Below, piece after piece: positions 1 to 7,420 of a stretch of DNA of 23,549 nt. Under the pieces are notes generated by a model. It did not search any database, had not been told where the DNA came from, and saw only the letters and a list, made by a program, of their open reading frames with translations. Source of the stretch: Bryobacteraceae bacterium (GTDB lineage: Bacteria > Acidobacteriota > Terriglobia > Bryobacterales > Bryobacteraceae). The DNA is taken from contig JASHQT010000107.1 in NCBI GenBank assembly GCA_030039005.1, positions 1 through 23,549 on the forward strand, given 5' to 3'. How positions within the stretch are numbered: the first letter of the stretch is position 1; every line of letters starts with the position of its first letter. The translations under genes were made by a program, and so were the position numbers.

Positions 1-2
1 TA

Positions 3-143
3 TATCGCCGCGAACGGGACGCGTTCGCCTCCAGCGATCTGGTGGCCCTGCTCGATCTGTGCCCGGCGCTAGCATCTTTGCTCCTCGACAACGACACCAC
101 CGCTGGCGAGCTCGCGGAAATGGCCGACGCCATCCGCGCCTGA
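3..143 (+). CDS. C-terminal end of an unidentified protein (partial)
   Basis: An open frame enters from the left edge and stops at TGA 141-143, giving the last 46 residues (ending GELAEMADAIRA). The visible part is leucine- and alanine-rich with acidic residues and looks like soluble helical protein, with no membrane segment. I do not recognise the family. It lies 42 nt upstream of the transhydrogenase gene on the same strand and could belong to the same transcription unit. The frame is called from its unbroken reading from the edge and the sensible spacing to the next gene; function is unknown. Confidence 0.5.
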   Translation, partial: YRRERDAFASSDLVALLDLCPALASLLLDNDTTAGELAEMADAIRA

Positions 144-185
144 TCCCCGTTCCGCGCGTCGTTTCGAGTAACATCACTTCTGGAG

Positions 186-1466
186 ATGAAAAACGAAATC
201 GCTTTTGAAATGGCGGCGTCCAGCATCCGCTTCGGACCCGGCATCACGCGCGAAGTAGGCATGGATCTGGCGGACCTAGGCGCACGCAAGGTCCTGGTCG
301 TCACGGACCCGGTGCTCGCGCGCCTTGCGCCCGTGGCCACAGCGCTCGAATCGTTGGAGAAGGCGGGCGTCGGCTTCGACGTTTATGATCGCGTGCGCGT
401 GGAGCCGACCGACGAATCATTCCTGGATGCTATCGCGTTCGCGAAACAGTCGCCCTACGACGCCTATCTCGCCGTCGGGGGCGGTTCCACGATCGACACC
501 GCCAAGGCCGTGAACCTCTACGTGACTTATCCGCCGTCCGATTTTCTGGATTACGTCAATCCGCCCATCGGCAAGGGCATGCCGGTGCCTGGGGCGCTGA
601 AGCCGCTCTTCGCCATTCCCACCACTGCGGGCACGGGCAGCGAAACGACCGGCGTCAGCATCTTCGATCTGACGCGTATGCACGCCAAAACCGGCATCGC
701 GAGCCGCCGTCTGAAGCCGACGCTGGGCCTGCTCGATCCGGAAAACACGCGCAGCTTGCCGCCGCAAGTGGCCGCATCGAGCGGGCTAGATATTTTAAGC
801 CACGCCATCGAATCCTACACCGCTCTGCCTTACTCCGGGCGCCCCTATCCCGGCCGCCCGCTGCTGCGCCCGGCCTATCAAGGCTCGAACCCCATCAGCG
901 ACGTCTGGTCGATGCAGGCCTTGCGCATGGTGGCGCAATACATCGTCCGCGCGGTGGAGGACCCATCCGATGACGAAGCTCGCGCCAACATGCTGCTGGC
1001 GGCATCCTACGCAGGTGTGGGATTCGGCAATGCAGGCGTCCACCTGCCGCACGGAATGTCCTATCCGGTTTCGGGCAACGTGAAAAGCTACTGCGCGCCT
1101 GGCTATTCGCAGGACCATCCCCTGGTGCCGCACGGTTTCTCGGTGATATTAAACGCGCCGGCCGTTTTCCGTTTTACCGCTTCTTCGAATCCCGAGCGCC
1201 ACATGCAGGCCGCCCAAGCGCTGGGCGTGGACGTGGCGCGCTGCCGCCAGGAGGACGCCGGCCGCATTCTCTCCGAACGCATCACCTGGTTCATGCAGCG
1301 CCTCAAGACTCCCAACGGCCTGCGCGAGATCGGCTACACATCTTCCGATATTCCGAAGCTCGTCGAAGGCACGCTGCCGCAGCATCGTGTCACCAAGCTC
1401 TCGCCGCGCCCCGCCGGCCCTGAAGAACTGAGCGCGCTGTTTGAAGACGCCATGGTGGCTTGGTGA
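186..1466 (+). CDS. Hydroxyacid-oxoacid transhydrogenase (iron-containing alcohol dehydrogenase family)
   Basis: 426 residues. The family oxidises 4-hydroxybutyrate to succinic semialdehyde while reducing 2-oxoglutarate to D-2-hydroxyglutarate, using a tightly held NAD(H) (EC 1.1.99.24); it is the bacterial counterpart of human ADHFE1. The sequence follows ADHFE1 nearly end to end: VRVEPTD (71-77), the NAD-binding GGGST (98-102), PTTAGTGSE (146-153), AYQGSNPISD (230-239) and GNAGVHLPHGMSYP (281-294). Iron ligands by family alignment are D202, H206, H289 and H316. The start at 186 is kept because the AFEMA stretch (6-10) is conserved in ADHFE1, although the GGAG at 182-185 abuts the ATG and is a poor ribosome site. 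The AMDase-like gene starts 4 nt after the stop, so the two are probably co-transcribed. Family assignment is firm; the substrate in this organism is inferred. Confidence 0.93.
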   Translation: MKNEIAFEMAASSIRFGPGITREVGMDLADLGARKVLVVTDPVLARLAPVATALESLEKAGVGFDVYDRVRVEPTDESFLDAIAFAKQSPYDAYLAVGGGSTIDTAKAVNLYVTYPPSDFLDYVNPPIGKGMPVPGALKPLFAIPTTAGTGSETTGVSIFDLTRMHAKTGIASRRLKPTLGLLDPENTRSLPPQVAASSGLDILSHAIESYTALPYSGRPYPGRPLLRPAYQGSNPISDVWSMQALRMVAQYIVRAVEDPSDDEARANMLLAASYAGVGFGNAGVHLPHGMSYPVSGNVKSYCAPGYSQDHPLVPHGFSVILNAPAVFRFTASSNPERHMQAAQALGVDVARCRQEDAGRILSERITWFMQRLKTPNGLREIGYTSSDIPKLVEGTLPQHRVTKLSPRPAGPEELSALFEDAMVAW

Positions 1467-1470
1467 TGCG

Positions 1471-2250
1471 ATGAAACTCTCCCGCCGCGAACTTCTGCAA
1501 TTCACTTCGATCGCTCTGGCGGGCGTGACGGTGGGTCGCGCAGCCGATCCCACGCTCGGCATGATCTTCCCCGTCCCCCGGCCCACCCCGCCCGAGGCGC
1601 TGGCGATGTACCCATCGGGTGTCCGGTTCATCTCCGCCGATGTCGGCCTGAAGACGATGACGCCGGAAGGTTATGACGCCGTGCTCGAACGCATCAAGCC
1701 CGCCGGCGAAAAACTCGCGGCGCAGGGCGCCAACGCGGTGGCTCTGATGGGCACATCGCTGAGCTTTTACAAAGGCGCGGCGTTCAATCAGAAGCTGATC
1801 GACACGCTGCAGAAAACCACGGGACTGCCCGCCACCAGCATGAGCAGCGGAGTGGTGGAGGGCCTGAAAGACGTCGGCGCCAAGCGCGTGGTCGCGGCCA
1901 CCGCGTACGATAACGAAGTGAACCGGCGTCTGCGGATTTTCCTCAAAGAGTCCGGCTTTGAAGTACTCGGCGTCACCGGTTTGGGCATCGAGAAGGTGGA
2001 GGATGTCGACCGCGTGAAACAGCCGCAACTGCTCGCGTTCTGCGTGCGCGTGCGTAAAACTCAAGCCGCGGCCAATGCGGTTCTCGTTTCCTGCGGCGGC
2101 TTGAGGACACTCGAAATCCTGGCCCCTCTCGAACAGCAAGGCGGCATTCCCGCTGTTTCCAGTATGCCGGCCGGGCTTTGGGCCGCGGTTCGGCTGCTTG
2201 GGTTGAGCGGACGCGCGCCGGGGTACGGAACGCTGCTTTCGCGAGCGTAA
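1471..2250 (+). CDS. Arylmalonate decarboxylase-like protein with Tat-like leader
   Basis: 259 residues from ATG 1471, 4 nt after the previous stop; an in-frame ATG at 1441 lies inside the previous gene and is rejected. The N-terminus (MKLSRRELLQ, then a hydrophobic stretch to about residue 23) looks like a twin-arginine export signal. The rest resembles arylmalonate decarboxylase (EC 4.1.1.76), the cofactor-free Asp/Glu-racemase-fold enzyme that decarboxylates alpha-aryl malonates. G94, T95, S96, Y146, C208 and G209 correspond, at a constant offset of 20, to G74, T75, S76, Y126, C188 and G189 of the Bordetella enzyme as I recall it. These are the dioxyanion pocket and catalytic cysteine. Position 94 is Gly, as in decarboxylases, rather than a second Cys as in racemases. 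The natural substrate of the family is unknown. Maleate isomerase-like activity is the main alternative. Confidence 0.87.
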   Translation: MKLSRRELLQFTSIALAGVTVGRAADPTLGMIFPVPRPTPPEALAMYPSGVRFISADVGLKTMTPEGYDAVLERIKPAGEKLAAQGANAVALMGTSLSFYKGAAFNQKLIDTLQKTTGLPATSMSSGVVEGLKDVGAKRVVAATAYDNEVNRRLRIFLKESGFEVLGVTGLGIEKVEDVDRVKQPQLLAFCVRVRKTQAAANAVLVSCGGLRTLEILAPLEQQGGIPAVSSMPAGLWAAVRLLGLSGRAPGYGTLLSRA

Positions 2251-2268
2251 GTCACTTTAGAGCAAAGC

Positions 2269-3210
2269 TCAGTGCGGCAGTGAAGTATTCTTAGGCGGCC
2301 ATTCGGGCCACCGATTTCCCGCCGTCGCCTCAATGGCAATCGGCCCTTCGAGCGAGAATCCTGGAATGAACCCCGGCGGCATCGGACGCACGGGCCGCGG
2401 TTCCGCGTGATCCACGGTGGTGACGCAGCGCATTTCATTCCAACCGATGTGCGCGGTGACGTGCTTCGAGAACGTCGGCGATTCGCCGTCGCCCCAATCC
2501 TCATGCAGGATATTGAACCGCAGCGTGTCGCCCTGGATCTCAAAATCGTCGAGCGCCGCCATGGTGTAGGGATTGTCGCAAGTTCCGCACACCATGCCGC
2601 GCAGCTTATCGCCCATTTTCTTAATAATGAAATACTGCTTCGGCGCGCCAACACCAAATCCCAGCCACACTCCCACGACATCCTTTTTCGTGAGCGCGGC
2701 CTTCCACGGCCCGGGCTGAATGTAGCGCGGCGCAGGCGCACCAATGCCTTGTTGGTTGATCGGCACCGCGGGCACCGGCGGTGCTTTCGGCAATCTTGAC
2801 ACGATCACCGGCAGCGGGTCCGGACCGCGCGGATCCTTGATGAGCGTGCGCACGAAATTCCCGCCGCCGTGCGCGCCGCTGGTTCCCGTTACGATCAGCT
2901 TGCCGTGGTCGAACCGCGCACTCGCGTGGTCCTGAAACGCGGTGCTGCCGTCGCTGTCCACATGCGTGACCACAAAGCTGAGCCCGTCGGGACCGAACGC
3001 GCCGTCGACAAACGCCAGCGTGGTGGCATCGGCGCAGTAGGTGCAATAAATTCCACGGACCTTATCGCCCCGTATCGAGAACTCGTAGGTGTGTGCTTCG
3101 CCCCGATCCGTCCGCCATCCACCGCGATAATCGTCGGGATCCTGGGCGACTGAGGCGTGGGCCAAGAAGAGCGCGCCAATAAATATCCAAACCAGCGGCT
3201 GAATCCGCAT
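2269..3210 (-). CDS. Secreted protein with two copies of a CxxC domain, unknown function
   Basis: 313 residues from ATG at 3210. A GTG 36 nt further upstream would add 12 residues before the signal peptide and is less likely. Residues 1-23 form a signal peptide (MRIQPLVWIF..., cleavage near SVAQ). The mature protein holds two similar domains, about 29-111 and 179-266, each with the pattern GDK-hydrophobic-RG followed by CxxC (C56/C59 and C208/C211), then a hydrophobic strand with an acidic turn and VT. A proline-rich linker (about 128-170) joins them. I do not recognise a named family. The paired CxxC motifs suggest a disulfide or metal site in each domain. The gene runs convergent to the AMDase-like gene (18 nt apart) and diverges from osmC. 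Its AAGGA directly abuts the ATG, so translation initiation is uncertain. Confidence 0.8.
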   Translation of the reverse strand: MRIQPLVWIFIGALFLAHASVAQDPDDYRGGWRTDRGEAHTYEFSIRGDKVRGIYCTYCADATTLAFVDGAFGPDGLSFVVTHVDSDGSTAFQDHASARFDHGKLIVTGTSGAHGGGNFVRTLIKDPRGPDPLPVIVSRLPKAPPVPAVPINQQGIGAPAPRYIQPGPWKAALTKKDVVGVWLGFGVGAPKQYFIIKKMGDKLRGMVCGTCDNPYTMAALDDFEIQGDTLRFNILHEDWGDGESPTFSKHVTAHIGWNEMRCVTTVDHAEPRPVRPMPPGFIPGFSLEGPIAIEATAGNRWPEWPPKNTSLPH

Positions 3211-3328
3211 TCCTTGCGTCAAACATATCAGATTGCGTGCTATCACCCATCACCGCCTCGGCCAAAGTCCATGGCTGGCAATATCTCGCCGCGGCTCGAA
3301 AACTGCACCAAGTGGGGAAGGGGTGCGT

Positions 3329-3739
3329 ATGGAAGTAATGGCCGAGTTTTTAGGCGGTGTGAAATTCGAGGTCCGAGCCCGGAGCCACAAGGTCATCTGC
3401 GATCAGCCGGCCGATAACGGCGGCACGGACGCCGGGATGGCACCGCCGGAATTCCTGCTCGCATCACTCGCCACTTGCGCCGCCTATTATGCCGCTCAAT
3501 ATTTGAAGGTCCGCCACTTGCCTATGGACGGCTTGAAAGTGCGAGTGAGCGCCGAAAAAGCGCAGCAGCCGGCGCGACTGGATTCGTTTCGCATCGAAAT
3601 AACCGCGCCCGAGCTCGATGAACGGCATCGAGCGGGCGTCCTGCGCGCCGCGAAGGCTTGCCTGATTCACAACACCTTGCTCGGCCATCCCCACATCGAT
3701 ATCGTCGTCAATGTTCCCACACCCGTTGCTTACCGCTGA
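3329..3739 (+). CDS. OsmC/YhfA-family peroxidase-like protein
   Basis: 136 residues from ATG 3329, preceded by a purine-rich GGGGAAGGGG at 3314-3323. The frame is open further upstream, but that part lacks family similarity. OsmC-type proteins are small cytoplasmic thiol peroxidases that reduce organic hydroperoxides, with one cysteine in the long central helix and a second in a later loop. Both are present: C50 in EFLLASLATCAAYYAAQYLK and C111 in KACLIHNTL. The arrangement (PPEFLLASLATC, then a C-terminal strand DIVVNVPTP) fits the YhfA-like subgroup. A Spy/CpxP-like reading frame follows directly. The gene diverges from the CxxC secreted protein, with about 118 nt between their starts for control of both. 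Confidence 0.88.
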   Translation: MEVMAEFLGGVKFEVRARSHKVICDQPADNGGTDAGMAPPEFLLASLATCAAYYAAQYLKVRHLPMDGLKVRVSAEKAQQPARLDSFRIEITAPELDERHRAGVLRAAKACLIHNTLLGHPHIDIVVNVPTPVAYR

Positions 3740-3825
3740 CCCGAGCGTTCGGCCTTCTCGCGTCCGTAGCTCCGTCCCAAAAGACGAACGCGCCTCATGA
3801 CCGCTTTGTCACCGAAATCGAAACG

Positions 3826-4158
3826 GTGCTGGCAATGACGCCGGCACAAAAGGACCAGGCTCGGACGGCCATCGACGAGGCCCGCCGCTCGGCTATGCCA
3901 ATTCGGCAGGAATTGATGAATACAAGCCGGGACCTTAAGGCGGCCGTCCGGTCTGACAACGAGGCCGAGATTCAGCGCCTTTCCACAACCGAGGGACAGG
4001 AAATCGGCCAGTTGCCGGCCATTCGAAGCTCAGCCGCGGCGAAAGTTTATAACACGCTGAGACCCGACCAGAGAACCAAAGCGGACGCTCTGCAACAACT
4101 GTTGACACAGGGTATGCAGCAGCGGATGGAACAGCAGCCCTCACGAGCTGGGTCCTAA
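3826..4158 (+). CDS. Spy/CpxP-like (LTxxQ-type) protein, 5' end apparently lost
   Basis: The reading frame gives a helical, charged protein with MTPAQKDQARTAIDEARR, then QELMNTSRDLKAAVRS, then YNTLRPDQRTKADAL. That is the two-LTxxQ layout of periplasmic Spy/CpxP chaperone-like proteins. Family-like sequence (APHDRFVTEIETVLAMT) starts near 3798, upstream of the first usable starts (GTG 3826, ATG 3835), and neither has a ribosome site. The only earlier in-frame start is a TTG at 3658 well inside osmC. No signal peptide can be read, although the family is normally exported; residues AFGLLASVAP just after the osmC stop may be its remnant. Either the 5' end has been deleted or fused against osmC, or a non-standard start (CTG 3736) is used. 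Possibly a pseudogene. Confidence 0.5.
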   Translation: MLAMTPAQKDQARTAIDEARRSAMPIRQELMNTSRDLKAAVRSDNEAEIQRLSTTEGQEIGQLPAIRSSAAAKVYNTLRPDQRTKADALQQLLTQGMQQRMEQQPSRAGS

Positions 4159-4193
4159 ACTGAGTGCCGGCCAATGCCTCGCGGATCTGGCCC

Positions 4194-4234
4194 CAGCCTC
4201 GGGGCTGCGGCGGCTTCCATGGTGGAATCGCCGC
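4194..4234. terminator. Hairpins between convergent genes, possible bidirectional terminator
   Basis: Two adjacent hairpins fill the gap between the Spy-like gene and RDD, which converge here. The first is CAGCC/GGCTG (4194-4198 with 4203-4207). The second pairs GCGGCG 4207-4212 with CGCCGC 4229-4234 and TTCCA 4215-4219 with TGGAA 4223-4227, with a small internal mismatch and a 3-nt loop. The two share base 4207, so they may be alternatives. No T-run follows on either strand, so this is not a textbook intrinsic terminator. Confidence 0.35.
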
Positions 4235-4246
4235 GCTGATCTCGCG

Positions 4247-5056
4247 CTAGAATCTGCCCGTGGATCTGCGTTCATAAGAGAGCGCTTCCAACAGGGATTC
4301 GGCGGAAAAGCGCGATGGGGCGTCGGGTGCGAGTTTGGCCTGCAGACGAGCCACGATCTCCCCGGCCATGCGCGAGCGGACGTCAGGCGAAAGATCGTAA
4401 CGCCGGTGCAGGAACGCGTCAATTAATGCCAGCTCTTCCAGGGAAAGCGGCGCAGTGGAAACGAGCGCCGCTGTGCTCGCGCCGAGGCCGGCAGAAATCT
4501 GCTGGACGGGCGGCGTGGTGTGCCAAAGCGTTTTGATCTCTTTCAAGGACGACTCGCGAACGACAACCGCCCCCGCGATGAAATCGCCCAGCCGCTTGTT
4601 CTTGGAGTTCAGCAACGCCACCACCATCCCGACTGCGTAGAAGGCCGGAAGTTGATCGACAATTCGGAGCAGATTACGTCCGATGATCTCGGAAGGCGTG
4701 AGCGGCCGGCCGGTCTCCTTTACCGCGCGGATCCCGACTACCCGCTTGCCGGGAGTCTGGCCATTCCAAATGATTTCGAAGATCGCGTAATATCCGAACA
4801 TCAGCAGGAAAACGCAAAACAGAAAGGCCGCCAACAACCAGAGGCGCGGCCAGACCATCCGCGTCGCCGCACCCAAAACCAGGAGGGCAATGAACATCGC
4901 GCCTCCCATGCCGAACTGGATCAGCGTATCGATCGCCAGCGCCAGGAACCGGCTGCCGATTCCGGCAATCGCGAACTCCAGCGGCATCTGCTCCGGCGTA
5001 TCGATAGTAAGCTTGTCTGAGAGCGATGCCGGCGCATTCGGTTCATGAGGAAGCAT
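4247..5056 (-). CDS. RDD-family membrane protein
   Basis: About 269 residues from ATG 5056; an ATG at 5065 adds three residues. I prefer 5056 because GGA lies a few nt upstream of it. RDD proteins are small multipass inner-membrane proteins named for conserved Arg and Asp residues; some act in ion or compatible-solute transport, most are uncharacterised. Visible are GIGSRFLALAIDTLIQF opening the first membrane segment, a second and third segment (about 75-105), WNGQTPGKRVVGIRAV, RIVDQLP and NKRLGDFIAGAVVVRE. An unusually long cytosolic tail of about 95 residues follows (SLEELALIDAFLHRRYDL...), which I recall as typical of RDD proteins linked to MoxR/DUF58 loci. It is divergent from the SpoIIM-like gene with overlapping starts, so its promoter must lie inside that gene. 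Confidence 0.9.
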   Translation of the reverse strand: MLPHEPNAPASLSDKLTIDTPEQMPLEFAIAGIGSRFLALAIDTLIQFGMGGAMFIALLVLGAATRMVWPRLWLLAAFLFCVFLLMFGYYAIFEIIWNGQTPGKRVVGIRAVKETGRPLTPSEIIGRNLLRIVDQLPAFYAVGMVVALLNSKNKRLGDFIAGAVVVRESSLKEIKTLWHTTPPVQQISAGLGASTAALVSTAPLSLEELALIDAFLHRRYDLSPDVRSRMAGEIVARLQAKLAPDAPSRFSAESLLEALSYERRSTGRF

Positions 5057-6044
5057 GGTTTCCATCCATTGGATAGCGAAAAGAAAAGATCACTGGGACC
5101 GGCTGGAGCAGTTGGTTCGGCTGGCCCACGGCGGCATCCGCAGGCTGGATCACCAGCAGTTGCAGGAACTCGGCCTCCTTTACCGCCAAACCGCCTCGGA
5201 TTTATCGGTACTGCTTCAGGACGTTTCGAATCCCCAACTAGCAGCTTACCTCAACCAGCTTCTGGCGCGCGCCCACAACTTAATTTACATGGGCCAGCGG
5301 CCCCAGGCAGGCAATCTGATCAACTTTTATGGCCGGACTTATCCGCGGATTTTCCGCGAAATGTTGCCGCTGACCATTCTGGTGGTGGCGATTTTTCTGC
5401 TTGCCGCGGCCGCGGGATGGGCTGTGACGCTGCACGATCCCGGTTTTGCTCACCGATTGCTGGGTCCGCAAATGATGGAAGACATCGACCGGCGCCAGAT
5501 GTGGACGCAGCCGGTGGTCGCCATTAAACCCGTGGCGTCCTCGGCGATCACGACCAACAATCTGACCGTCGCGTTCACCGTGTTCGCGCTCGGAATCACG
5601 GCGGTGGGAACCGTTTGGATGATTGTGTTGAACGGCCTAATGCTCGGTGTAGTGGGAGCCGCCACCTGGCGCGCGGGAATGGCGCTGGCGCTATGGAGCT
5701 TTGTGGCGCCGCATGGGGTTCTGGAGCTTCCGGCGATTTTCCTGGCGGGAGCGGCGGGTTTGGAGATCGCGCGCGGATGGCTGTTTCCCGGTCTTCTGCC
5801 CCGCCGGGAGTCTTTGGCGCAAGCGGGTGGACGGGCGTCGCGGCTGGTGCTCGGTACGCTGCCGCTGTTGCTGATTGCAGGCACGATCGAAGGCTTCTTC
5901 TCTCCCAGTGACGCTCCCGTGGCGATGAAATTCACGCTCGGCGCGGTGCTGTTTGCGGCGCTGCTGGCGTATCTTTTTGGAGCAGGCCGCGGGCGCCTTG
6001 GCGCAGGCCGAACGCCCGCGCCTAAAGCAAGCCCCGGTCTTTGA
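5055..6044 (+). CDS. SpoIIM-like (stage II sporulation protein M) membrane protein
   Basis: 329 residues from ATG 5055, with GAGGAAG at 5047-5053 just upstream. The N-terminal 95 residues are soluble and helical (IAKRKDHWDRLEQLV, ELGLLYRQTASDLS), as usual in this family. They are followed by five or more membrane segments starting about residue 103. Signature blocks are NNLTVAFTVFALGITAVGT, FVAPHGVLELPAIFLAGAAG and IEGFFSPS. The sporulation name comes from the Bacillus relative; in non-sporulating bacteria the family sits beside MoxR/DUF58 genes and its role is unknown. A membrane scaffold or channel-like part of the assembly is an inference. It is the only gene of the block on the + strand. 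It overlaps RDD head to head by 2-11 nt and DUF58 tail to tail by 23 nt. Confidence 0.9.
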   Translation: MVSIHWIAKRKDHWDRLEQLVRLAHGGIRRLDHQQLQELGLLYRQTASDLSVLLQDVSNPQLAAYLNQLLARAHNLIYMGQRPQAGNLINFYGRTYPRIFREMLPLTILVVAIFLLAAAAGWAVTLHDPGFAHRLLGPQMMEDIDRRQMWTQPVVAIKPVASSAITTNNLTVAFTVFALGITAVGTVWMIVLNGLMLGVVGAATWRAGMALALWSFVAPHGVLELPAIFLAGAAGLEIARGWLFPGLLPRRESLAQAGGRASRLVLGTLPLLLIAGTIEGFFSPSDAPVAMKFTLGAVLFAALLAYLFGAGRGRLGAGRTPAPKASPGL

Positions 6045-7416
6045 TCTCCAAGTACTGATTCACCAGGGACTCAGCCAGCGTTCCTGGCGTCAGATCAAAA
6101 GCCAGCACGCCTTGCTGGCGCAGCCGGCGCAGCAGCAGGTCGCGCCTCTCGATCACCTCCAACGCCGCAGCGTGGCGGAACATTTCCTCTTCGTTTTGGG
6201 GGATCGAATGTTCCATCGCCAGCAGGTCGGGCTGCGAGATGGCCGAGAAAACCACCAAGTGCCGTCCCGACATCTGCCCCGCGTATTCGATGACTTCCGG
6301 CGTGGTAGCCGTTTCCGCGAAATCGGTGATCCAAATGATAAGGGATCGCCGGCTTTGGGTGTGCAGCAGCGCGCGCGCCGCCAAAGCATGATCGGCCTCC
6401 GACGTCTCGGCGTGAACCTGCGTCAGCGCGTCCAGAATCGTGCGGACGTGCAGCGGGCCGCGCCCGATGCCCACCAGGCGTTGCACGGAGCGGCCGTAAG
6501 CCAGCAATCCGACGCGATCGCCCTGCTGCGCCGCCACCTGGGCGAGCGACAGCGCCGTATCCACCGCGTAATCCAACTTGGAGGAACGAAAGCCGCGCTG
6601 CGGGTCTTCCACTTGGGCGCGCAACAGGCGCCCGGCGTCCAGCACGATCCAGACGGTCTGGCTGCGCTCCATTTGATAGGTACGCGTGATGAGCTGATGG
6701 CGGCGCGCAGTGGCGGTCCAACAGATGTCGCGCATATCGTCTTCCTGACGATATTCGCGCAAGGACTCGAATTCGCGGCCCCTCCCGCGCAAGCGTCTGC
6801 GGCGTTTTTCCATCTCCACCTGACGGCTGCGGATCAGATACAAGGCGAAGCGCCGCGCCAGTTCCAGGTCCGGAAGCACCCGAACCGTTTGCGAAAGATC
6901 CGCCACGGCGCGGCGTTCGGCGAACTGCAGAGCACCGCGGTAGCGAACGTACAGGTTTCCGAGCGGAACGTCGCCGCGCGAACGAGGGAGCACGGAATAG
7001 GAACGCCGGACCGGGCCAACCGCTGGAACCGCGAACTCGGCCTGCGGTGGCTGGTCGCAAAGCGCGGCCGGAGTTTCATCGATGCAAGCGGCGTAGACCG
7101 GCGCGCGGCCGAAATTTTCGAGCTCAATCTCCACCTCGGCCGCTCGCGCGAAGGAAAGCGCGGAGGTCCAGTGGCGGCGTGCTTCCAATTGCGCCGGGGC
7201 CGGCAAGCGCAGCCAATCCACGATATACGCCACGACCGCCAGCGCGTCCCAGAGGAACATGACCATGACGAAACGCGGTGACCACCATGCCGGAATGATC
7301 CACAGCAGGCCCAACAACAACACCACGAAGAAGCGCGGACCGAATGCGAACGGCGCCCGTCCTTGGGGCCGCAGACGAGCGTCGACGGCCGCGGGGATCA
7401 GCGACTCGCTCGGCAT
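6022..7416 (-). CDS. DUF58 protein with degenerate von Willebrand A fold
   Basis: 464 residues. Two membrane helices near the N-terminus (about 28-46 and 48-67) are followed by a beta-rich region (75-180) and the DUF58 signature GREFESLREYRQEDDMRD (213-230). A VWA-like domain then extends to the C-terminus. The metal-site motif DxSxS of true VWA domains is replaced by D260-A-G-R-L, as in many DUF58 proteins of MoxR loci, so classical metal-dependent adhesion is doubtful. Later VWA strands are visible (GDRVGLLAYGRSV, RRSLIIWITDF). DUF58 proteins are regarded as partners of the MoxR ATPase. Its start lies 4 nt after the moxR stop, so the two are almost certainly co-translated. Its 3' end overlaps the SpoIIM-like gene by 23 nt. 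Confidence 0.92.
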   Translation of the reverse strand: MPSESLIPAAVDARLRPQGRAPFAFGPRFFVVLLLGLLWIIPAWWSPRFVMVMFLWDALAVVAYIVDWLRLPAPAQLEARRHWTSALSFARAAEVEIELENFGRAPVYAACIDETPAALCDQPPQAEFAVPAVGPVRRSYSVLPRSRGDVPLGNLYVRYRGALQFAERRAVADLSQTVRVLPDLELARRFALYLIRSRQVEMEKRRRRLRGRGREFESLREYRQEDDMRDICWTATARRHQLITRTYQMERSQTVWIVLDAGRLLRAQVEDPQRGFRSSKLDYAVDTALSLAQVAAQQGDRVGLLAYGRSVQRLVGIGRGPLHVRTILDALTQVHAETSEADHALAARALLHTQSRRSLIIWITDFAETATTPEVIEYAGQMSGRHLVVFSAISQPDLLAMEHSIPQNEEEMFRHAAALEVIERRDLLLRRLRQQGVLAFDLTPGTLAESLVNQYLEIKDRGLL

Positions 7417-7420
7417 GGGA

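Noticed and set aside
1390..2139. 249-codon open frame on the − strand across the AMDase-like gene
   Set aside because: It spans the boundary of two well-supported + strand genes and shows no family features.
5953..7281. 442-codon open frame on the + strand opposite DUF58
   Set aside because: It is a high-GC shadow of a clearly conserved gene, rich in Gln, Arg and His, with no ribosome site and no family resemblance.
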